Shown here: in pieces, positions 25,584-32,562 of the stretch
Layout: every line of letters starts with the position of its first letter
Position numbering within the stretch: position 1 is the stretch's first letter
Assembly (NCBI GenBank): GCA_946612455.1
Contig: CAMOER010000016.1
Span: forward strand, 1 to 55,813
Origin: UBA3305 sp002373555
Lineage (GTDB): Bacteria > Bacillota > Clostridia > Lachnospirales > Lachnospiraceae
DNA length: 55,813 nucleotides
Direction: 5' to 3'
Notes under the pieces: generated by a model
What the model was told of the DNA's origin: nothing
What the model saw: the letters and a program-made list of their open reading frames with translations, nothing else
Database searches by the model: none
Translations under genes and position numbers: made by a program

Positions 25584-26864
25584 ATGTCTCAAGCGCTTAT
25601 CATTATGATTGTATGCTTTCTGTTCCTGATGGTGATCGGACTTCCGATTGCATACAATCTGATCGTAACGACAGTCATTTATCTTTATGTTGCAGGCTTT
25701 GATCTGATCCAGCTTGCCACGAAGATGTATGGTGGAATGAACAGCTTTTCCTATCTGGCGGTTCCGTTCTTCGTACTTACCGGACAGTTCATGTTAAGGG
25801 GCGGTCTTCTGAATTCCCTTGTAAGATTTGTGAATGTCTGGTTCGGTAAGATGAAAGGCGCCATTGCGATCGTCACGATCTGTGCTTCCCTGCTAATGGG
25901 ATCCATCGTCGGACTGGCTGTCGCAGCAGCCGCTTCTCTGGGGGCATTCCTGATTCCCATGATGAAGAAAGAAGGGTATTCTTCTTCCTTTGCAGCCGGT
26001 GTTATGTCATCCGCGTCACTGCTCGGCCCGATCATGCCGCCAAGTGTCCTGATGATCCTGTATGCATCCGCTGTCGGACAGACATCCATTACGGGAATAT
26101 TCATGGGTGCGGTCACCCCGGCAATTCTGATCACACTGTTCCAGTGTATCGTTGCACATCATACTGCGACCAAGAGAGGATACCCTTCCTACGGTTCCTC
26201 CACATGGAAGGAGAAAAAGGATGCGACGTTGAAAGCGATTCCCGCCCTTCTGCTTCCGGTCATTATCCTCGGCGGCATTTTCTCCGGTATCTTCTCCATC
26301 AGTGAGGCTTCCGGCATTGCCGTGGTTTACAGCGGACTGTATGCCTTCTTTATTACTAAAGGCGTAAAACTGAAGGATATTCCGGATCTGGTCATTGAGG
26401 CGGCATCCACGTCAGGTCTGGTTCTGATGCTTGCCGGTGCCGGAACCGCGATGGCCTGGGGCATTGCCAATGAGAGAGTTATGGAGCTGCTTGCCGCACC
26501 GCTTTCTGTACTGCCGCCATGGGCATTCCTGCTCCTTGTCAATATTTTCCTGCTGATCTGCGGCATGTTTATGGATGATTACGCATCGACCGTTATCCTG
26601 GCGCCGATTATCGCGCCGATCGCCTGGCAGATGGGAATTGAACCGCTGCATATCGGTCTGGTGTTCTGCATCAACCTTGTTGTCGGTCTTGCAACACCGC
26701 CTTTTGGCATCACGCTGTTTGTAACAAGCCCGGTGGCGGGCTGCCGCGTGGAGGATACCGCCAAGGAAGCGTTTCCGTTCCTGATCGTAACATTCGGGGT
26801 CCTTCTGCTGGTCACATTTGTTCCGGAAGTCGGTTTGTGGCTCCCGCATATGCTGGGATATTAA
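25584..26864 (+). CDS. dctM: TRAP transporter large permease subunit (DctM)
   Basis: A 426-residue membrane protein with about 12 transmembrane segments, the Na+-coupled translocation subunit of a TRAP transporter. Characteristic segments are the PFFVLTGQFMLRGGL region near 54-68, the LLGPIMPPSVLMILYA motif near 146-161 and the C-terminal GLATPPFGITLFVTSPVAG. It is the first gene of the plus-strand arm, preceded by GAGAGGTGG. The binding-protein and small permease genes follow in the order M-P-Q, different from the common P-Q-M. Confidence 0.93.
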   Translation: MSQALIIMIVCFLFLMVIGLPIAYNLIVTTVIYLYVAGFDLIQLATKMYGGMNSFSYLAVPFFVLTGQFMLRGGLLNSLVRFVNVWFGKMKGAIAIVTICASLLMGSIVGLAVAAAASLGAFLIPMMKKEGYSSSFAAGVMSSASLLGPIMPPSVLMILYASAVGQTSITGIFMGAVTPAILITLFQCIVAHHTATKRGYPSYGSSTWKEKKDATLKAIPALLLPVIILGGIFSGIFSISEASGIAVVYSGLYAFFITKGVKLKDIPDLVIEAASTSGLVLMLAGAGTAMAWGIANERVMELLAAPLSVLPPWAFLLLVNIFLLICGMFMDDYASTVILAPIIAPIAWQMGIEPLHIGLVFCINLVVGLATPPFGITLFVTSPVAGCRVEDTAKEAFPFLIVTFGVLLLVTFVPEVGLWLPHMLGY

Positions 26865-26975
26865 CAGCCGGATCTTCAGCCTGACGGAGAGGGACGCAAA
26901 AAATCCAGCCGTCGGAAGTATTCATCATCGGATAAAGTTATTTATCAATACATCAAAACGGAGGAATGAAAGATC

Positions 26976-28097
26976 ATGAAGATGAGAAAGTTGTTGGCAC
27001 TGATCCTTGCACTTTCCATGGCAGCCACCGTGGCGGCATGCGGAAGCGCATCGAGCGCAGCAAAACCTGCTGCAACCGAAGCCGCTGAAGAAGCGGCGGA
27101 ACCTGCAGAAGAAGGCGGAGAAGAAGCTGCCGCACCTGCTGCAGCGGGCGGAGATTACACCATCCGTGTCGCTCTTGAGAACTCCGAGACCTATCCCGCA
27201 ACGCTGGGACTGCAGCAGATGAAGAAATATGTCGAATCCCATACAGACGGTCATGTAAAGATTGATATCTATGCAAACGGCCAGCTGGGCGGCGAGGAAG
27301 ATACCCTCGATCAGGTCGCACAGGGAACCCTGGAGATGGCAGTCGCTTCTTTCGCACCTGTTGTATCCTTTGACAATGAGTTCGAGCTGCTCGACATCCC
27401 GTTCGTTTTCGGAACCTATGAGGAAGCGTGGATGGTGCTTGACAGCTATGTAGGAACACAGATTATGGATTCCCTCGAGTCCGCCGGCATGAAGGGCCTT
27501 GCCTTTATGGAGAACGGTTTCAGACAGGCGACCAGCTCCAAGGGTGCCATCGAAACCATGGCTGATCTTTCCGGACTGAAGATCCGTACCATGCAGAATA
27601 ATAACCATATGGAAGCTTTCTCCGCTATGGGCGCGAACCCTACACCGGTTCCCTTCTCAGAGCTTTATATGGCACTTCAGCAGAAGGTCGCTGATGCACA
27701 GGAAAACCCCATTGCCAATGTTACCGATAAGAAGCTCTATGAAGTACAGCAGTATTTGTCGCTGACGAACCAGATCTACGACGCCATGCCGCTGGTCTGC
27801 AATCTTGATTTCTTTAACTCCCTTCCCGCCGAGTATCAGTCTGTGGTACAGGCCGGCGCGATTTACGGTATGGAGTACAGCCGTTTCTGCAACCATGAAA
27901 GAGAAGATCTGATCCTTGAGTATCTTGAGGGACAGGGAATGAAAATCAACGAGGTAACGCCGGAAGCCCGTGAAGAGATGAAGGCTGCCGCACAGCCCGC
28001 CGTCGTAAAGCTTGTTAGCGGCGATATAGGACAGGAGAAGGTTGACGAATATCTTGCGAATGTCGAAGCCATCCTCGGTGAGATCGCAAATTATTAA
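26976..28097 (+). CDS. dctP: TRAP transporter substrate-binding lipoprotein (DctP)
   Basis: A 373-residue exported binding protein. Lipobox Cys22 is followed by an Ala/Glu-rich linker to about residue 62, then the DctP fold. The helix-loop GLKIRTMQNNNHMEAFSAMG (about 192-211) includes the conserved arginine that grips the substrate carboxylate. PVPFSELYMALQQKVADAQENP is also canonical. The ligand is therefore a carboxylate, probably a hydroxy or sugar acid given the neighbouring kinase and LarA homologue. The ribosome binding site is GGAGG with good spacing. A 15-bp hairpin separates it from dctQ. Confidence 0.93.
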   Translation: MKMRKLLALILALSMAATVAACGSASSAAKPAATEAAEEAAEPAEEGGEEAAAPAAAGGDYTIRVALENSETYPATLGLQQMKKYVESHTDGHVKIDIYANGQLGGEEDTLDQVAQGTLEMAVASFAPVVSFDNEFELLDIPFVFGTYEEAWMVLDSYVGTQIMDSLESAGMKGLAFMENGFRQATSSKGAIETMADLSGLKIRTMQNNNHMEAFSAMGANPTPVPFSELYMALQQKVADAQENPIANVTDKKLYEVQQYLSLTNQIYDAMPLVCNLDFFNSLPAEYQSVVQAGAIYGMEYSRFCNHEREDLILEYLEGQGMKINEVTPEAREEMKAAAQPAVVKLVSGDIGQEKVDEYLANVEAILGEIANY

Positions 28098-28172
28098 TCT
28101 TACCGTCTGCATGATGAATAAACCGTCGGCCGGATCTGCCCGGCACCGGTGATAATCAAACATCTGAAAAAA

Positions 28173-28205
28173 TCCGCAGATCCGGAGATCCTCCGGGTCT
28201 GCGGA
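28173..28205. terminator. Intercistronic hairpin between dctP and dctQ
   Basis: A 15-bp stem with one G-U pair (28173-28187 and 28191-28205, loop ATC). There is no U-run. It is probably an mRNA processing or 3'-protecting structure giving high binding-protein levels, rather than a terminator. Confidence 0.6.
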
Positions 28206-28222
28206 CAGAAAGAGGAAAAGTC

Positions 28223-28762
28223 ATGGTAAATGCACTGGATAAGATCATCAAAATCGTTTTTACCGTAATGAAGGCAGTACTCACTGTTCTGTTGTTCACT
28301 ATGGTGGTTATTCTGGTAGCACATATATTTTTCCGTTATGTGCTCAATAACTCTCTGACATGGTCAGAGGAAATCTTAAAGATCATGCTGGTATGGTTTT
28401 CCATGCTGAGTGTAGGCGTGCTTGCAGTACGCCGGGAGCATGTTGCGATCGTTGTATTCAAGGAGCACATGCCGAAAAAAGTCGAAAACATTCTGGACAA
28501 GATCACACAGCTTCTGACCTTCCTGGTCTGTCTGGTCGTGATCTATGTCGGATTTAAATATGCTGCTGCCGGCACGAGCAAGCTTACACCGGCTCTCCGT
28601 ATCCCTTATTCCTATGCCTATGCAGCCATTCCGGTATCCTTTATCCCGGTCGCATTCTTTGAACTCCGTAATTTCCTGGCGGATATAACAGGAAAGGGAG
28701 CGCATGCGGCAATTGAAAAACCGGAAGAGGATCTGACAGGCGGCCAGGAATTCACGCTGTAA
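28223..28762 (+). CDS. dctQ: TRAP transporter small permease subunit (DctQ)
   Basis: A 179-residue membrane protein with four predicted transmembrane helices. The DctQ signature HIFFRYVLNNSLTWSEEILKIMLVW is visible near residues 34-58. It associates with DctM and is required for uptake. AGAGGAAA lies before the start. The C-terminal 30 residues are acidic and cytoplasmic. It stands third in the operon. Confidence 0.92.
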   Translation: MVNALDKIIKIVFTVMKAVLTVLLFTMVVILVAHIFFRYVLNNSLTWSEEILKIMLVWFSMLSVGVLAVRREHVAIVVFKEHMPKKVENILDKITQLLTFLVCLVVIYVGFKYAAAGTSKLTPALRIPYSYAYAAIPVSFIPVAFFELRNFLADITGKGAHAAIEKPEEDLTGGQEFTL

Positions 28763-28817
28763 GTCCTGCAGGCTCACTTATGTAGCCTGACTATCATCAT
28801 TGAAGATATATACAATT

Positions 28818-28843
28818 CCGGCATTCTGTTATGCCGGTATTAT
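28818..28843 (+). terminator. Hairpin between dctQ and the OCD-family gene
   Basis: CCGGCAT/ATGCCGG (28818-28824 and 28831-28837) is followed by TATTATT, then immediately by the ribosome binding site of the next gene. It is weak as a terminator. Confidence 0.45.
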
Positions 28844-28858
28844 TAAGGAGGAAACATA

Positions 28859-29980
28859 ATGGGAAAGAGAACAGAGTTTTTGTTTTTATCTGAGCCTGAT
28901 ACCATCGAGTGCGGTGTACTTGACTACAGAAAGAACATCGCCAATGCGGAAGAAGTGTTCAAGCTTCTCGCGAAAGGTGATTACCTGATGGGCGGCAGTA
29001 ACGGAAACAGCCACGGAATGCCGATTGTATTCCCGAAAGAATCACCTTTCCCGAATATGCCTATAGCAGGCCCTGACAGACGTTTTGTCGCCATGCCGGC
29101 TTATCTCGGCGGCCGTTTTAATGTATGCGGACTGAAATGGTACGGCTCCAATGCGGAAAATAAGAAGCATGGACTTCCCCGTTCCGTGCTGACAGTCACA
29201 CTGAATGATAAGGATACCGGCGAACCGCTCTGCATCATGAGCGCCAACCTGCTGTCGGCGGGCAGAACAGGTGCGATTCCCGCGGTTGCCACCAAATATC
29301 TTGCGAGAAAGAATGCCGAAGTGCTTACCCTGATCGGCTGCGGTGCGATCCAGACTTCCTGTGTGGAAAACATCATTACCGAAATGCCGAATTTAAAGAA
29401 AATCGTCTGCAACGATTACTTCCCGGAAGTGGCACAGAAGTTTGCTGACAGAATGAAGGAACAGCATGGCGTGGAAGCAGTCGCAGCAGCAAGTCTGGAA
29501 GAGGCTGTCCGTGCCGGGGAAGTCATTTCCGTAGCAGCGTCCCGTCTGGCAGCGGTCTATATTGAGAAGGAGTGGGTACAGCCCGGCACCACGATTCTTG
29601 CGACCGGTCCCATGCAGTGCGCGGAGAGCCTGTGGGCGGATATGGATATCGTATTCGATCACATCGGTCTCCACCATGCTTATGTTGAAGAAGCCATTGC
29701 TTCCGGCGACAAGGAAGGATATTACAATGGAGTGATCGGCGGACCGATCTATCGCCTGATCGATGCCGGCAAGAAGCCCGCACTTGATGATTCTCTGGCC
29801 ATCGGCAAGATTATCCTCGGTGAGCAGGAAGGCCGGAAGAACGATGATCAGATCATTGCCTTCATCGCCTGCGGTATGGCTGTATTCGATGTCGGCTTAG
29901 GCTATGATCTGTATCAGACAGCAGTTGAGAAGGGCATCGGCCAGAAGCTTCTTCTGTGGGAAAGCCCTGCACAGGCATAA
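28859..29980 (+). CDS. Ornithine cyclodeaminase/mu-crystallin-family dehydrogenase-like protein
   Basis: A 373-residue protein with the OCD/mu-crystallin fold. The Rossmann segment VLTLIGCGAIQTSCVENI (about 159-176) binds NAD(P). The conserved region RFNVCGLKWYGSNAENKKHGLP and the MSANLLSAGRTGA loop precede it. Members act on amino or imino acids (cyclodeaminases, alanine dehydrogenase, ketimine reductases). Close relatives in databases carry the poorly supported name tyramine oxidase subunit B, which I would not adopt. The ribosome binding site is AAGGAGGA. It lies between the TRAP transporter and the LarA homologue, which suggests an NAD-linked step on the imported acid, but the reaction is unknown. 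Confidence 0.85.
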   Translation: MGKRTEFLFLSEPDTIECGVLDYRKNIANAEEVFKLLAKGDYLMGGSNGNSHGMPIVFPKESPFPNMPIAGPDRRFVAMPAYLGGRFNVCGLKWYGSNAENKKHGLPRSVLTVTLNDKDTGEPLCIMSANLLSAGRTGAIPAVATKYLARKNAEVLTLIGCGAIQTSCVENIITEMPNLKKIVCNDYFPEVAQKFADRMKEQHGVEAVAAASLEEAVRAGEVISVAASRLAAVYIEKEWVQPGTTILATGPMQCAESLWADMDIVFDHIGLHHAYVEEAIASGDKEGYYNGVIGGPIYRLIDAGKKPALDDSLAIGKIILGEQEGRKNDDQIIAFIACGMAVFDVGLGYDLYQTAVEKGIGQKLLLWESPAQA

Positions 29981-30007
29981 ACAGTTTATCATCTGATGAT
30001 CTTTTTC

Positions 30008-30036
30008 GCGGACCGCATGTGCGGTCCGCCCTTTTT
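30008..30036. terminator. Strong rho-independent terminator after the OCD-family gene
   Basis: A perfect 10-bp stem, GCGGACCGCA/TGCGGTCCGC (30008-30017 and 30020-30029), is followed by CCTTTTT. The CTTTTT on the left would not serve the minus strand. It should limit read-through to the LarA-like gene, for which no obvious promoter is seen in the short gap. Confidence 0.85.
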
Positions 30037-30096
30037 GAAAAAAGTCTGCCCGAATGCTTCCGAATACGATTGTCGGAAAATGCGAGGAGAGGATTT

Positions 30097-31386
30097 ATGG
30101 TAACACTTGAACGCAGGAATGATCATTTTATATATGCAGATACAGAAATGAATGTCCGCATTCCGCTTCCGGAAAATGTGCGGGCGAATCTTGTACAGAC
30201 AGCACAGATTCCTGAAATGAAAGAGGAAGCAGCGATCAGACGGGCTGTCCGGGAACCGGTATGCGGACTGACATTGCCGGAGATCGTCAGACAGAAGCAG
30301 GCAGAGACAGCCTGTGTCCTGATCTCGGACGCTACCAGAGCAGTGCCGACTGCAAAAATGCTGAAATATGTGGTGGAGGAGCTTGCAGAGGGCGGCATCC
30401 GTCCGGAGAATATTCTATGCGTGGTTGCGATCGGCGTTCACCGGAATGCTACAGAGGAGGAGATCAGAACGGCACTGGGCGATCTGTACGGAAAAGTGAA
30501 GGCGGAGAATCACGAGCCTTACAATAAGAATGCACTGGTCGATCTTGGCCGCACATCATTCGGAACTCCCGTGCTGGTCAACAGGAGAGCTTACGAGTGT
30601 GACATTCATATTCAGATTGGAAAGGTCGAACCGCACGAATTTGCCGGCTTTTCCGGGGGCAGAAAATCTGTGCTGCCGGGGATCTCTTCGGAGGAGACGA
30701 TTCATATCAATCACAGACCGGAGATGATTCTTCATCCGAATGCCGCGAACGGGAAGCTTGCCGGAAATCCGGTGCATCAGGATATGGTGGAAGCGGCCAG
30801 AAAATTCGGGATCGATTTCGGCGTGAATTGTGTGCTGAACCGTGATCTGAAGCTGGCAGCAGTCTTTGCGGGAGATCTGGAGGCAAGCCATGAAGCTGCC
30901 GTAAATTATGTCAGGGAGAAACTGATCGTAAAGCTGAAAAAGCCGGATGTGATCGTGACAAAGCCCGGACAGCCGCTGGATATCGATTTTTATCAAAGCG
31001 TAAAAGCGCTGATCGCACTCACTGAAGTGCTGGATCAGGATATTCAGGTAGTACTGTACTGCGGTTGCAGAGAGGGCGTGAATTCCCCGGATATGCTGCG
31101 GGCATTCCGGAGCGGCAGCACGATCGCGGAGGCTATACATTGGACAACAGATCATTATGAGATTCAGATGGATCATGTTCTTCTGCTTTCGAAGATATTC
31201 CGAAAAGGCGTGAAGATCCGCGTTGTCTGTCCGAATACAGCGGACAATGAACTCTCTGATATGTTCTTTCAACCGGAGACCAGCCTGGAGGAAGCCATTG
31301 CCGGAGCACTGTCCGACTGCGGAAAAGCGGAGCCACTGGTGACGTTTTATCCTTCGCCTCAGACAGGACTTCCGGAGCTCGCGTGA
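30097..31386 (+). CDS. LarA-family nickel-pincer hydroxyacid racemase/epimerase homologue
   Basis: A 429-residue LarA (DUF2088) protein. The two catalytic histidines and the cofactor lysine are present: His115 in VAIGVHRNATEEE, His180 and Lys190 in PHEFAGFSGGRKSVLPG. LarA enzymes carry the nickel pincer cofactor attached to that lysine and interconvert stereoisomers of 2-hydroxy acids by hydride transfer. The start at 30097 follows GAGGAGAGG; an earlier frame start at 29956 lies inside the upstream gene. The cofactor synthesis genes larB, larC and larE are not in this window. With the glycerate kinase and TRAP genes it suggests epimerisation of an imported hydroxy acid. Confidence 0.9.
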   Translation: MVTLERRNDHFIYADTEMNVRIPLPENVRANLVQTAQIPEMKEEAAIRRAVREPVCGLTLPEIVRQKQAETACVLISDATRAVPTAKMLKYVVEELAEGGIRPENILCVVAIGVHRNATEEEIRTALGDLYGKVKAENHEPYNKNALVDLGRTSFGTPVLVNRRAYECDIHIQIGKVEPHEFAGFSGGRKSVLPGISSEETIHINHRPEMILHPNAANGKLAGNPVHQDMVEAARKFGIDFGVNCVLNRDLKLAAVFAGDLEASHEAAVNYVREKLIVKLKKPDVIVTKPGQPLDIDFYQSVKALIALTEVLDQDIQVVLYCGCREGVNSPDMLRAFRSGSTIAEAIHWTTDHYEIQMDHVLLLSKIFRKGVKIRVVCPNTADNELSDMFFQPETSLEEAIAGALSDCGKAEPLVTFYPSPQTGLPELA

Positions 31387-31398
31387 CCACATAGTTCC

Positions 31399-31427
31399 TT
31401 GACAGGCAGAATAATTATCGGTAAGCT
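31399..31427 (+). promoter_or_regulatory. Candidate promoter before the AraC gene
   Basis: TTGACA (31399-31404), a 17-base spacer, TAAGCT (31422-31427). The -10 is poor and a terminator hairpin follows immediately, so this promoter may be attenuated or inactive. Another candidate -10, TAAAAT (31498-31503), lies after the hairpin. Confidence 0.3.
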
Positions 31428-31428
31428 A

Positions 31429-31476
31429 GAATTGTACAGATTGATATTTCAATGTCAATCTATACAATTCTTTTTT
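31429..31476 (+). terminator. Strong hairpin terminator of the LarA-like gene
   Basis: A 16-bp stem with a single mismatch (31429-31444 with 31455-31470) is followed by T6 (31471-31476). Confidence 0.88.
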
Positions 31477-31529
31477 ATGCTTCCGAATGCACCATCGTAA
31501 AATCGGAATCTGCATGAGAGTGAGGGGTT

Positions 31530-32429
31530 ATGAAATTCAGACCGATATTTGTCGATGATACACTGCAGGAGCTTACCCAGCATGGCACAAGAGACTTTCC
31601 CATTTCCATGGACCGGCAGATCGTCTGTGCGGAGGGCTGTCAGCATGTGAAGCACTGGCATCATGAAATACAGATTGTTCTGATCACGTACGGAAATGCT
31701 GTATTTGAAACGCCGGCCGGACGGTATGATCTGAAGCAGGGCGAGGGGCTGTTTATCAACAGCGGCGTGCTGCATGAGGTGGTGGATTCGGATGACGAGG
31801 CCAGCACCTATATCTGTGTGGACTTTGCACCGGAGATGATCTACGGAAGCCGTGACAGCGCGATCTGCAAGGATTATGTAGAGCCGATAATCAACAGTCC
31901 GGAAATGCAATCGTTTGCGTTGAAGGATGAGGAATGGCATAAGGAAGTGTTGAAGCTGCTTGCGGAAATGGGAGAAACAGAAAATAATCATGAGTATGGC
32001 TATGAACTGATGATGAAATATCTGCTGCTGCGGATGTGGCATATCATTGTAGCAAATAATCGTATGCAGGCAGAGGAGGCGGCGATCACTTCCTTCTCGG
32101 ACAGACTTCGGCTCCGCCAGCTGAAACAGTATATACACAATCATTATATGGAGCATCTGAGCCTGGAGGATATTGCCGAATCCGTAAAGCTGAGCAGGAG
32201 CGAATGCTGCCGGCTGTTCAAACGGACGTCCGCCGGTACGCCGATCACGTATCTGAAAAAATACCGCCTGCGGCAGTCTTCCAAGCTCCTGACCTGCACA
32301 AATCTGGGGATCGCAGAGATCGCCTATCACTGCGGTTTCGAAAGCAGCAGCTATTTTATTTCCTGCTTCCGCAAGGAAATGGGGTGTACACCGCTGGAGT
32401 TCCGGTCAAAGCAGTCGATGGCTTTGTAG
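31530..32429 (+). CDS. AraC-family transcriptional regulator with N-terminal cupin
   Basis: A 299-residue regulator. The N-terminal cupin (about 35-110) has KHWHHEIQIVLI and the later HEV typical of metal- or ligand-binding AraC sensor domains. Two C-terminal helix-turn-helix motifs (about 190-290) include LSLEDIAESVKLSRSECCRLFKR and LGIAEIAYHCGFESSSYFISCFRKEMGCTP. GAGGGG precedes the start. It is the last gene of the hydroxy-acid block and the only regulator there, so it probably controls the TRAP promoter and the divergent kinase promoter through the repeated TGCAAA boxes. A LarA or TRAP substrate would be the natural inducer. This assignment of targets is inference. Confidence 0.9.
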   Translation: MKFRPIFVDDTLQELTQHGTRDFPISMDRQIVCAEGCQHVKHWHHEIQIVLITYGNAVFETPAGRYDLKQGEGLFINSGVLHEVVDSDDEASTYICVDFAPEMIYGSRDSAICKDYVEPIINSPEMQSFALKDEEWHKEVLKLLAEMGETENNHEYGYELMMKYLLLRMWHIIVANNRMQAEEAAITSFSDRLRLRQLKQYIHNHYMEHLSLEDIAESVKLSRSECCRLFKRTSAGTPITYLKKYRLRQSSKLLTCTNLGIAEIAYHCGFESSSYFISCFRKEMGCTPLEFRSKQSMAL

Positions 32430-32467
32430 CGGCAGTCGGACCGGCGGGCCTGTCCCTCTGGCTCACG

Positions 32468-32496
32468 TTGACAAAATAAAGCGAATATCGTAGAAT
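32468..32496 (+). promoter_or_regulatory. Strong sigma-A promoter of the lysozyme gene
   Basis: TTGACA (32468-32473), a 17-base spacer, TAGAAT (32491-32496). It lies in the 133-base gap after the AraC gene, just beyond a CCTGTCCCTCTGGCTC repeat (32449-32464). Confidence 0.8.
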
Positions 32497-32562
32497 GCAA
32501 TATGTCTGTAACAAAAATGAAACATTTGAAATCGCCGAATAATCAGCCGGCACCAGGAGAGG

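Noticed and set aside
29956..30096. Extended N-terminus of the LarA homologue
   Set aside because: The extra 47 codons overlap the upstream gene and its terminator, and GAGGAGAGG supports the start at 30097.
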